From JABSOG01 sp965277695 (lineage in GTDB: Bacteria; Pseudomonadota; Gammaproteobacteria; Enterobacterales; Alteromonadaceae): 64,000 nt of DNA. The stretch's first letter is position 1. Each line of letters starts with the position of its first letter. The position numbers were made by a program, and so were the translations under genes. The stretch lies in assembly GCA_965277695.1 (NCBI GenBank), contig CBDIDQ010000021.1, positions 62,001 to 126,000 of the forward strand, given 5' to 3'. Of this stretch, positions 19,955 to 28,267 are shown one piece after another. The notes below the pieces were generated by a model that worked only from the letters and a program-made list of their open reading frames with translations, was not told the origin of the DNA and did no database searches.

Positions 19955-20006
19955 AACCTAATGGGCTACCATTTTTAAAACCTAAAGGGCTATCATTTTT
20001 AAAACC
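19941..20006. repeat. 24-bp tandem repeat, about 2.75 copies
   Basis: Units starting gctatcatttttaaaacct at 19941, 19965 and 19989 repeat the last codons and stop of the glycosidase gene. The first unit is coding and the others lie between that stop and the next ribosome site. It looks like recent slippage. Confidence 0.9.
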
Positions 20007-20031
20007 AACAAAAACAAGGGAGAACCAAACA

Positions 20032-21258
20032 ATGGCCAATAAATACCATGACGATACCTTGATCATTAACGACAGTCTTATGCCCGGCGCTCATAAAGAC
20101 CCGTATGGCGCTGTGGTACCGCCGATTTATCAAAATTCACTGTTTACCTTTGATAGCTGGGATGCGATAGAAACGGCTTTTGATGACAAAATCAATAACA
20201 GCATTTATACCCGGGGCAACAACCCCACGGTGACGTTGGCTGAGCAAAAGATTGCTATGTTGGCGGGCAATAGTGTTAATAGCGATGGTCAGGATAGCCA
20301 TAAAGGCAAATTATTTGCCTCTGGCATGGCGGCGATCTCTGCGGGAATTTTGCATTTTTTGAGTGCTGGCGATCATATGATCACCCTTAAAAATACTTAT
20401 GGTCCTGCCATCAGCCTGATCAATGATTTTATTGTGCCAAAAATGGAAGTCAGTGTTAGTTATGTCTCTGGCCGAGATATTGAAGAAATAGCGTCGCTGA
20501 TCAGGCCCAATACCCGGCTGATTTATCTCGAAAGCCCCACCTCAGTAGTGTTTTCGTTGCAAGACTTGGCCAAAGTGGCTGAATTGGCCAAACGTCATGG
20601 TATTGCCACCATGATTGATAACACTTGGGCCACACCCATCTTTCAAAAACCGTTAACCTTGGGCATTGATTTAGAAGTGCATTCTTGCTCCAAATATCTC
20701 GGTGGTCACAGTGATATTGTCGCCGGGGTATTAATTGGTCGGCAAAAACTCATTGACGCCATTCATGTCAGAGAATATGAATTGCTCGGAGCCTGCATGT
20801 CGCCAATGCAAGCTTGGTTATTGTTGCGCAGCTTACGCACCCTAGATTTACGCATGGCCCGCCACCAGCAAAGTGCATTAAAAGTCGCCCAGTTTTTAGA
20901 GCAACACCCAGCGATTGAACAGGTGAATTACCCTGGGCTGGAGAGTTTTGCCCAACACCAACTGGCCAAAACTCAGATGAGCGGGTTTAGCGGTTTGCTC
21001 AGTTTTCGCTTAAGATCGTCGCAACCAGATGATGTTAAAAACTTTTTTAATCACCTCAAGTTGTTTCAAATTGGCGTCAGTTGGGGCGGACACGAAAGTT
21101 TAATTTATGCACCGGCCATCAGTTGTTTAAAAGAACAAAGCTTCGCCCAATTTAAAAAAATGGGCATCGCCATTGGTGATATGCGAATTTCTGTTGGTTT
21201 AGAAAACGCTGATGATTTGATTGCTGATTTAGCCGCGTCTTTAGCCCTTGCTCTTTAA
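20032..21258 (+). CDS. Cys/Met-metabolism PLP-dependent enzyme (cystathionine lyase/synthase family)
   Basis: This 408-residue fold-type I enzyme carries the PLP lysine K221 in SCSKYLGGHSD, phosphate-binding SGMAAIS, LESPTS and the Asp of MIDNTWATP. Family members catalyse alpha,beta- or alpha,gamma-elimination or replacement on cystathionine, methionine or O-acylhomoserine. Sequence alone does not separate MetC, MetB or gamma-lyase here, though the SDIVAG and LLRSLRTL segments resemble beta-lyase-like proteins. An AGGGAGAA site precedes the ATG. Its TAA overlaps the ATG of the next gene by one base, so it is coupled to the multihaem cytochrome gene, an unexpected partner. Confidence 0.9.
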   Translation: MANKYHDDTLIINDSLMPGAHKDPYGAVVPPIYQNSLFTFDSWDAIETAFDDKINNSIYTRGNNPTVTLAEQKIAMLAGNSVNSDGQDSHKGKLFASGMAAISAGILHFLSAGDHMITLKNTYGPAISLINDFIVPKMEVSVSYVSGRDIEEIASLIRPNTRLIYLESPTSVVFSLQDLAKVAELAKRHGIATMIDNTWATPIFQKPLTLGIDLEVHSCSKYLGGHSDIVAGVLIGRQKLIDAIHVREYELLGACMSPMQAWLLLRSLRTLDLRMARHQQSALKVAQFLEQHPAIEQVNYPGLESFAQHQLAKTQMSGFSGLLSFRLRSSQPDDVKNFFNHLKLFQIGVSWGGHESLIYAPAISCLKEQSFAQFKKMGIAIGDMRISVGLENADDLIADLAASLALAL

Positions 21259-23375
21259 TGATTAGGGCTGTAATGATTAGGGCGCTTGTACTGCTGATTG
21301 TCTTGATCACGCTCCCTCTTTGCGCCGCAACAGTCAACCCGAATAAAACCTGCATGGACTGTCATAACAAACAAACCCATGCATGGCAGCAATCAGATCA
21401 TGCCAAATCGATGGCGGTCGCCAACAAAACCACAGTGTTAGGCGATTTTAATCAGCAAACGGCCAGTCATCATTCTCAGCAGGCGACGTTTTCGCTGGTT
21501 GATGGCAACTATCAAGTGCTCATCAGTGAAGGGGGAAAGCAGCAACCACTGCAAATCAAATACACTTTTGGTCATCACCCGTTGCAGCAATACCTCGTTG
21601 AAACTGAGGGTGGTAGGCTGCAAGTGCTGCCGTTTTCTTGGGATAATCGCAGCAAAGACTTAGGTGGTCAGCGTTGGTATCACAACTATGCAGACCGCTA
21701 TCAGGCCATTTCAACTACTGACAGATTACATTGGCGACAACCGTTACAAAACTGGAATGGCATGTGTGCCGACTGCCATTCTGATGGGTTAAAACGCCAG
21801 TATGATGCGCAAAAAAATAGCTTTAATACCACCTTCGATAATATCAATGTCGGCTGTGTCTCTTGTCATCAAAAGTCTCCGACTCATGGCAAACAGCCCA
21901 AGCCAGCAGCCACATCAGGCAAATGGTTAAGAAAACCCGCTGAGAAAGTCGCCAAATGGCACGGACCCCGGCGTGATAACCAATTGATGGACACTTGTTT
22001 TGCCTGTCATTCGTTACGTATACCCTTGACCGATGGTTTTAGCGCCGATAAGCCATTTTTAGATCAATTCACCCCGCAATTACCGACTGCACCAAACTAT
22101 TATGCCGATGGTCAAATCAAAGAGGAGGTCTATGTTTATGGCTCTTTTTTACAAAGTAAAATGTTCGCAGCTGGGGTCAATTGCCTAGACTGCCATGACC
22201 GTCATACCATGAAAGTCAAATCACTAGACAATAGTCTGTGTCTGCAATGTCATAGCAGTGAAGTGTATGAGGTTAAAAAACATCACCGCCATCAACCCAG
22301 CAGCGAAGGGGCACAATGCGTCAATTGCCATATGCCACAAACCCGATATATGGGGGTCGATGACAGACGTGATCATCGTTTTGCTATACCCAAGCCGGAT
22401 ATATCCCTAACCAACAACAGCCCTAATGCTTGCGTTAGCTGCCATCAAAAACAAGACAAAAACCAAAATAATGCATGGGCAGCAAAACAACTGCAACAAT
22501 GGCATGGCAGCTCAAAGACCAGCCCAAGCAAGCAGCACCTCATCCAGCTCAACTCCACTATTCCCATCACTTTGACGCAACACCTAGCCATCGTAGCCGA
22601 CGAACAATTAGCCGTGATAAGCCGGGCGTCGGCATTGCAAATGTTGCCGTTAACCACCGAGTCAGTCCCATGGAATGCACTTAAACCGTATTTAGGTCAT
22701 GACCAGCCCTTGTTAAGATTAGCCAGCGCCAATGCGGCGATGTTGTTGCCTGTTGCAGATAAAGTACGTGCGTTAGCGCCACTGTTAAACGATGAACTTT
22801 TGGCGGTGCGAGTGGCGACGGCGAGAAATTTAATTGATGTTGATTTAGACAACCCCTTCTTTACTCAGGCGTTTAATGCGCTAATAAAAGCCAATGAAAT
22901 CAATAGCTGGCGCGGTGAAGGACGAATAGAGCAAGGTATGATTGCTTATAACAGTGCTTATCAAAGCGGTGATTTATCAGCCACAGAACAAGCCTTTAAA
23001 GCGGCAATCACTATCGACCCATACCTTGATGCTGGTTATATCCAACTGGCTGATTTATATCGAAGTTTACAGCGCCCCAAGGCGGTGGCGGCAGTATTAC
23101 AGCAAGGTTTGAATCGCTTGCCTGATTCAGCCGTCATCACTTATGCCTTGGGATTGCACTTTGTCCGCCAGCAAAATTTGCCAAAAGCCAGTGCCTTGTT
23201 TGAGCAAGCAATGATCTTAGCACCGGACAATGCCCAATATGCTTATACCTATATATTGTCACTTGATGGCTTGGGAGAGACCGACAAAGCCTTGGCGAAA
23301 CTCAATGTTTTGCTGCTTCACCTTAAAGGCAATGCGTCGCTGTTGGCGCTTAAGCAGCAATTAAGTAGTCATTAG
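21258..23375 (+). CDS. Octahaem c-type cytochrome with C-terminal TPR repeats, exported
   Basis: A signal peptide (ending LCAA) leads to eight CXXCH haem-binding motifs: CMDCH, CADCH, CVSCH, CFACH, CLDCH, CLQCH, CVNCH and a second CVSCH, all before about residue 400. The middle has a HEAT-like stretch and the last 150 residues form TPRs (AYNSAYQSGDLSATEQAF, PDSAVITYALGLHF). Similar cytochrome c554/TPR proteins are periplasmic and of mostly unknown substrate. The N-terminus contains a perfect 15-bp duplication giving MIRAVMIRAL, so the ATG could be 21258 or 21273. Translation is probably coupled to the PLP enzyme gene. Confidence 0.9.
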   Translation: MIRAVMIRALVLLIVLITLPLCAATVNPNKTCMDCHNKQTHAWQQSDHAKSMAVANKTTVLGDFNQQTASHHSQQATFSLVDGNYQVLISEGGKQQPLQIKYTFGHHPLQQYLVETEGGRLQVLPFSWDNRSKDLGGQRWYHNYADRYQAISTTDRLHWRQPLQNWNGMCADCHSDGLKRQYDAQKNSFNTTFDNINVGCVSCHQKSPTHGKQPKPAATSGKWLRKPAEKVAKWHGPRRDNQLMDTCFACHSLRIPLTDGFSADKPFLDQFTPQLPTAPNYYADGQIKEEVYVYGSFLQSKMFAAGVNCLDCHDRHTMKVKSLDNSLCLQCHSSEVYEVKKHHRHQPSSEGAQCVNCHMPQTRYMGVDDRRDHRFAIPKPDISLTNNSPNACVSCHQKQDKNQNNAWAAKQLQQWHGSSKTSPSKQHLIQLNSTIPITLTQHLAIVADEQLAVISRASALQMLPLTTESVPWNALKPYLGHDQPLLRLASANAAMLLPVADKVRALAPLLNDELLAVRVATARNLIDVDLDNPFFTQAFNALIKANEINSWRGEGRIEQGMIAYNSAYQSGDLSATEQAFKAAITIDPYLDAGYIQLADLYRSLQRPKAVAAVLQQGLNRLPDSAVITYALGLHFVRQQNLPKASALFEQAMILAPDNAQYAYTYILSLDGLGETDKALAKLNVLLLHLKGNASLLALKQQLSSH

Positions 23376-23395
23376 GAGCAAAGCTTTTGTCGCAG

Positions 23396-23881
23396 TTAGA
23401 AGCAAAGTTTTTGCAAAAACGCGTCACTGGCTTGTTCAATCAAACTCAATACCAGTTCAAAGCCATTATCACCGCCATAATAGGGGTCGGGAATTTCATC
23501 GAATTCGCTATCGCCATGGGATAAAAACAACGATAACTTATGTTGATAGTGGTTGGGGCAACGGGCTTTTAAATCATCCAGATTGTCGTTATCGGCAGCG
23601 AGAATATAATCAAAATCGGCGAAATCCTGCTCAACCACTTTTCTTGAACGGATGCCTTGAAACGAAAACCCCCGACGATTAGCCGCCTGCTCAGAGCGCG
23701 AGTCCGGCGCACTGCCCTGATGGAAACCAATAGTACCGGCCGAATCAATCTCAATATTCAAACCGAGCTTTTTAGCCTTGGTCCTTAACACCGCTTCACC
23801 CGTCGGCGAGCGACAAATATTGCCCATGCACACCACCAGAATTTTGGTTTTTTTAGCTTTTGTTGCTGTTTTTTGGTTCAT
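23396..23881 (-). CDS. Low-molecular-weight protein tyrosine phosphatase
   Basis: The 161-residue product has the active-site loop VCMGNICRSPTGEA, with nucleophile C18 and R24 (CX5R), and the general-acid loop DEIPDPYYGG. Length is typical. A Lys-rich N-terminal extension of about 12 residues is slightly unusual. Such enzymes dephosphorylate tyrosine kinases of capsule export or unknown small targets; no partner kinase is adjacent. It is convergent with the cytochrome gene, only 20 bases apart, and followed upstream by palindromic repeats. Confidence 0.93.
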   Translation of the reverse strand: MNQKTATKAKKTKILVVCMGNICRSPTGEAVLRTKAKKLGLNIEIDSAGTIGFHQGSAPDSRSEQAANRRGFSFQGIRSRKVVEQDFADFDYILAADNDNLDDLKARCPNHYQHKLSLFLSHGDSEFDEIPDPYYGGDNGFELVLSLIEQASDAFLQKLCF

Positions 23882-23919
23882 GGCTGGTTCTCGTTTTTTT
23901 GAGGGTTTGCGACCGCTGG

Positions 23920-24030
23920 TGGTCTACGGTCGCTTTGGCTCTCTACGCGAATAAATTCGCGTCTACGATAGGTTTTATTCAGGGTTGGTAAACCCCAAAC
24001 GTAGACGAGAATTTATTGTCGTTTTTTCAG
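23920..24030. repeat. REP-like palindrome cluster (gtctacg family)
   Basis: Contains the near-perfect palindrome ctacgcgaataaattcgcgt plus flanking gtctacggtcg and gtagacgagaattta. Other members of this family occur at 39866, 49383, 54322 and 57478. It fills the space between the phosphatase and LruC genes. Confidence 0.8.
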
Positions 24031-24051
24031 GGTTTATGGGTTACCAACGAT

Positions 24052-25332
24052 TTACTGACAAACACCCGTGAATTTGCTTGGATCAAACACATAATCAGCC
24101 GCATCTGCTGATGGATGTTCAAACCAATTAGCCACATCTGGGTTAGTTGACGGCACACCACTGACCAATGTTTGACGATAATCAGCAAACAAAGGGTAAG
24201 CCAACTCAATGTGTTGACGTTCCATCGGCCATTTCCATTGTGCAGGAACAATAATACCAAATGGATAACCATTTGAATCAATACCACCGCCATCAGCGCC
24301 AATTTCGTTTGGATTTACATCAACAATATCAATATCTTTGTTGGTGTTTTTAACATGCAACACAGGACGATAGTTAACAATATCAACCGGTCCTCGATCA
24401 GCCAGTTTGTTGTTAGCCGGATCAGTAATGATGATATTAACGCGAGAAGTGGTTTGGGGCTCAGTCATACATTTGCCAGCAACCGTGTTCGCAGCAAACG
24501 TACCAGCAGCCGCAGGTAATGCTGTGCGAGTATCAGTAAAGATCACCAAGTCTGCACTGTCAGTATAAGTATCACGTGACAACTCTAAGCCGTTTTTAGA
24601 CAAACGACGTACAGTGGCGTAACCCACACCATTAAAAGCAGATTGCGACAAGAAGCTGATGTTAGACACCGAATCAACTTCACCGTCGATAACCGAGATG
24701 AATTCATGGTTATAACCAGCACCACGGGCACGAGGCACAAAATCCATGCGAATAGAAATCAACTCATCGTTGCGGTTATAGTTTTCAGTCACGCGCATAT
24801 TAACAACCAAGTCGTTATAATCTGCATCACCCGCATTAGGGTATAAATCTTCGTAAGCAACAGTAGCAAAACCACCCAGAGGATAACTCACCTGAGTCAT
24901 CTGATTGACTTTCCAAAAACCGATGGTTTGACCGACATTATTGTTCAAACCATCATAAATATTTTTCGCTTCTTCGGCATATTCCAAAGCATCACGATAC
25001 AAGCCAGTAGTGTAAAGTTGATGAGCCATAAACCATTTGGCATCAGCTTTGGCATACCATTCGTTAACAGTGCTAGTTGCACCATCCAAAGAAAAAGATT
25101 CGTTGCCAGTATAAATCGGGTCAATAAAGATTGATTTCCCCTTAGATACCCGATAGCCACCTTCGAGATTAAAACTGGCTGCCAACTGTTGGTGCTCTGT
25201 TCGCTCAATCATTGCATCAGCTAATTCCTGCGTTGACTTTGCCCAGGCACTGCCTGTCATTAATACCGATGAGGCACACAATAGTGAGCCTACAGCAGTG
25301 GCCAAATAGTGATTTTTTGTTGTTTTTTGCAT
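24052..25332 (-). CDS. LruC-domain (DUF4842) exported protein
   Basis: The start at 25332 is chosen because AGGAG precedes it and the signal peptide (MQKTTKNHYLATAVG..., ending SAWA) begins there; the upstream in-frame extension lacks both. The mature protein of about 396 residues has a helical N-terminal region (about 35-135) and a beta-rich LruC domain with FATVAYEDLYPNAGDADYND, the signature acidic, probably calcium-binding loop. The late region includes WKWPMERQHIELAYPLFADY, also typical. LruC proteins are cell-surface or secreted and of unclear function. It is monocistronic, followed by a repeat cluster. Confidence 0.88.
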   Translation of the reverse strand: MQKTTKNHYLATAVGSLLCASSVLMTGSAWAKSTQELADAMIERTEHQQLAASFNLEGGYRVSKGKSIFIDPIYTGNESFSLDGATSTVNEWYAKADAKWFMAHQLYTTGLYRDALEYAEEAKNIYDGLNNNVGQTIGFWKVNQMTQVSYPLGGFATVAYEDLYPNAGDADYNDLVVNMRVTENYNRNDELISIRMDFVPRARGAGYNHEFISVIDGEVDSVSNISFLSQSAFNGVGYATVRRLSKNGLELSRDTYTDSADLVIFTDTRTALPAAAGTFAANTVAGKCMTEPQTTSRVNIIITDPANNKLADRGPVDIVNYRPVLHVKNTNKDIDIVDVNPNEIGADGGGIDSNGYPFGIIVPAQWKWPMERQHIELAYPLFADYRQTLVSGVPSTNPDVANWFEHPSADAADYVFDPSKFTGVCQ

Positions 25333-25776
25333 AACGGAATACTCCTGAAGGTTAAAGCTAGGAACGAAAAAAAGTTTACAATTTGCAAACTTTCTCAAAA
25401 ACTGCCCGCGATAGTAGTTTGTTAGCGTTTTAGTGTCAATAGCAGAAGGCTCACATCACTAGCCACTGTGGCCTAGCGCTAAATATCCTTGTGAGACCTT
25501 GACTATAGAAGTCACTTTAAAAGCCAAATAAATAAATCACCGAGAAGCCTATTTAGCTTAACGACAAGGCTATTTGTTAACAAAAAAAACATAACAAGCT
25601 ATTCCCGTTACAAAAATAGCTAAGCAACAGTTTTATAAGCAAAATATTAGATAAATATCAGAAAATTGGTCATTTATTAACATTTTATTTCAACCGCTGA
25701 TTGAATCGGCTAGTTTGCCGCGATGAAATTGATTTTTACTGGTCTTATCAGTCAAAGAACCATCAGTAAATAATCA
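25333..25776. other. AT-rich intergenic region between two minus-strand genes
   Basis: This 444-base stretch holds the ribosome site of the LruC gene at its left end and presumably its promoter. No reading frame, palindrome or RNA gene was recognised in the rest. Confidence 0.6.
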
Positions 25777-27681
25777 CTACAGTTTATCAATCACTTGGAT
25801 AAATTTAGTCACTTCTAACGGCTTAGTTAAATAAGCATCAAATCCGGCACTCATGGCTTTGTGTATCTGGTCCGGTAAAACATCAGCACTGAGCGCATAA
25901 ATGGTCGAATCGGTGAATTTGGGGTTGTCTCTGAGGATTTGTACCGCTGAAAGTCCACTCATTTGCGGCAAGTTAATATCAATAAAGAATAAATCGGGGG
26001 ATTCTGCCAACGCCAAATCAATGCCTTCTTCAGCAGTGCTAGCAGTATATAAAATAACCTCAGGATATTCCGTCATCAAAGCGACAACCAAATCCCTGCT
26101 CGCTCGATTATCTTCAATATAAAGCACTTTATGCTTACCTTGTTGATCTTGTGCACTGACTTGTGCGTTCAGCAGTTCGGCGTTGACAATAGACGCTGCC
26201 ACCGTCGGTGCTTCAACCAGTAATTTACTTTTTGGAAAAACCAAGTGAAAAGTGGTGCCGACCCCCAAATCACTTTCCAAGCTAATGGTCCCTTTCATTT
26301 GCTGAACCAAAAACTTACTCAAGGCTAAACCGATACCAGTACCCTGAATTTCATGGTGTTCGGCATAAGCAAGTCGGTTAAAGGGTTCGAAAATAGCTTG
26401 TTGATCTTTTTCCTCAATCCCCACGCCAGTGTCTATGACCATGATATCGACTGTATCACCAAGCTCACTGATCTTGACCGACAATGAACCCGCCACTCTA
26501 TTGTATTTAATCCCGTTAGTTAGTAAATTAACCAAGACTTGTTTGAGTCGATCATGATTGGCGATCACGCACAGGGCCGTATCATCAACATCCAATTGAA
26601 TATTATTCTCCTGCGCCTGGTTTTGTACCAAACTAATACTCTGTGCGATGGTTTCCCTGAGGATACAATCTTGTAAAGCAATATCTGTTACTTGTTCGGA
26701 ACTTACGATTTCCATAATATCGTTAATCAACATTAATAAATGCCGACCCGCCAATAAGATATGCTCCGTTGATTTTTTTTCACTATCCGTAGTGTGCTCA
26801 GTATGTTTCATTTGTAACAAGGTTGAAAAACCGATAATCGCATTTAATGGAGTGCGTAGTTCATGACTCATACGTGAGAGAAACAAGGTCTTTTCTTGAC
26901 TCCCCTGCTCCGCCTGCACTTTAGCTTTTTCTAATTGCGCTTCGCGGTTTTGAATTTGTTCGAGCATCGCATTAAACCCTTCGGTCAGCTTACCCAATTC
27001 ATCATCCGTATATTTATCTGCCCGGCGGCTATAGTCTTTTTCCACGGTGATCTGGGCCATGGTATCTACCAACACTTCAATCGGATAAGAAATAAACCGT
27101 TGTGATCGGGCCGAGACAAAAAACGCCATCGCTAAAGCAATCACTGAAGAAAACAGCCCAATCAGCAACAGTTTGGTCAAACTTTGTTCCAATTCAAGCA
27201 AACTAAAATTAACCTCAATAAAACCAATCAAGCGACCACTTTCTTTAATATCCCAGTAAACCACCATATAACCGGATTTGAACTCAGCGCGATTAAATGG
27301 CTGCTGGCCAATATCCAACGGGGATTGCGGTTTATCTCGATGGTGATGATCATGCGACAACGCGGCATTATGATAATGAACAAAAGGTTGGCCCTGCAAA
27401 TCATAGATAGTGGCAGAAATCGCATCAAGCTCGGCTTTCAGTGCCGCCAGTACCTCAGTGGCTGCTTCAGCATCATGAAAAGCCACAGCTGCGGTGCTAT
27501 TGACTGCAAGAATGCGAGTCAGGGTAGTGGCAGATTCACGCAGGGTCTTTTTCTTGATCACAAACTCACTGGAAATAAAAGCCCCAGACATCACCAGCAG
27601 CGAAATCAGCGCAATCCCCAAAGTGCTTAAAGTTAACTTATGTTTAATGGGCAGTTTTGCCAGTCGCTCACTCACCGTCAT
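25777..27681 (-). CDS. Hybrid sensor histidine kinase with periplasmic sensor, HAMP and receiver
   Basis: Order of domains in 634 residues: TM1 (about 17-37), a periplasmic CHASE8-like sensor (about 40-165), TM2 (about 167-190), HAMP, HisKA with H273 in SRMSHELRTPLN, HATPase with DTGVGIEEK and GTGIGLALSKF, then a receiver with D568 in FIDINLPQ and AKPL-type TKPLE. The sensor contains HDHHH, a His cluster that might bind metal. The start codon abuts the YfiR gene stop, so it is the third gene of the TonB receptor-YfiR-kinase operon. It lacks an output domain; a separate regulator or Hpt protein must act downstream. Confidence 0.92.
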   Translation of the reverse strand: MTVSERLAKLPIKHKLTLSTLGIALISLLVMSGAFISSEFVIKKKTLRESATTLTRILAVNSTAAVAFHDAEAATEVLAALKAELDAISATIYDLQGQPFVHYHNAALSHDHHHRDKPQSPLDIGQQPFNRAEFKSGYMVVYWDIKESGRLIGFIEVNFSLLELEQSLTKLLLIGLFSSVIALAMAFFVSARSQRFISYPIEVLVDTMAQITVEKDYSRRADKYTDDELGKLTEGFNAMLEQIQNREAQLEKAKVQAEQGSQEKTLFLSRMSHELRTPLNAIIGFSTLLQMKHTEHTTDSEKKSTEHILLAGRHLLMLINDIMEIVSSEQVTDIALQDCILRETIAQSISLVQNQAQENNIQLDVDDTALCVIANHDRLKQVLVNLLTNGIKYNRVAGSLSVKISELGDTVDIMVIDTGVGIEEKDQQAIFEPFNRLAYAEHHEIQGTGIGLALSKFLVQQMKGTISLESDLGVGTTFHLVFPKSKLLVEAPTVAASIVNAELLNAQVSAQDQQGKHKVLYIEDNRASRDLVVALMTEYPEVILYTASTAEEGIDLALAESPDLFFIDINLPQMSGLSAVQILRDNPKFTDSTIYALSADVLPDQIHKAMSAGFDAYLTKPLEVTKFIQVIDKL

Positions 27682-28263
27682 CTAGTTACCACCCATTCGT
27701 TTAGAAATACGCAGCAATTTGGCACTGACTTTTAAAGCAGAATAATCAACATTAGTGGTATTAATTGCAGGACGAATACGTTTTTTTTCTTTTAACAGGC
27801 TAATCATACCGCCTTGTTTTGCCACAAAATCAAGCTGGTCGCTAACACTGAGAATGGGTTTCCCTGCACAAATCGATTTGACTACCGACCAGCTATGCAT
27901 CGCCTTTTGACCGAGATAAACCACCTGACATTGTGACAAAAGATCGATATTACCTTTACTTTGCAAGTCACCACTATCATAAAAGCTCGCCACCAGCGAA
28001 CGACCTTGAATGACTTCGCCCTTGAGCGTCAGGGTTAAGGTATCAAATAATGATTGCTCATCAATAACACAATAACGCAAAGGACTTTGTGCTGTGGAAA
28101 AAGCCGTCTCAGGCCAACTGACAAACAGCGCAAAGTTATAGAGAAACACCGCACTCATTTGTTCATCTGAGGGTTTAGGATGATTATCCCGAGCCTGTAG
28201 CGGCAAACTCAAGCACAGCCCAAACAATAGCTGTGCGCATCGCCTTAAAAATAGCGTCTTCAT
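27682..28263 (-). CDS. YfiR/DUF4154 family periplasmic protein
   Basis: From the ATG at 28263 the 193-residue product has a signal peptide (cleavage near LQARD) and the DUF4154 fold, with AVFLYNFALFVSWPE, CQVVYLG and ILSVSDQLDFVAKQGGMI. A longer in-frame extension upstream would overlap the receptor gene and has no ribosome site. In Pseudomonas, YfiR is a redox-sensitive periplasmic repressor of a GGDEF protein; relatives often sit between TonB receptors and sensor kinases, as here. It begins 4 bases after the receptor stop and its own stop abuts the kinase ATG. A role as periplasmic input to the adjacent kinase is inferred. Confidence 0.9.
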   Translation of the reverse strand: MKTLFLRRCAQLLFGLCLSLPLQARDNHPKPSDEQMSAVFLYNFALFVSWPETAFSTAQSPLRYCVIDEQSLFDTLTLTLKGEVIQGRSLVASFYDSGDLQSKGNIDLLSQCQVVYLGQKAMHSWSVVKSICAGKPILSVSDQLDFVAKQGGMISLLKEKKRIRPAINTTNVDYSALKVSAKLLRISKRMGGN

Positions 28264-28267
28264 TAGC

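Noticed and set aside
24027..24302. 91-codon minus-strand frame at the start of the LruC region
   Set aside because: It lies opposite or in another frame of the LruC gene and shows no domain; treated as a shadow.
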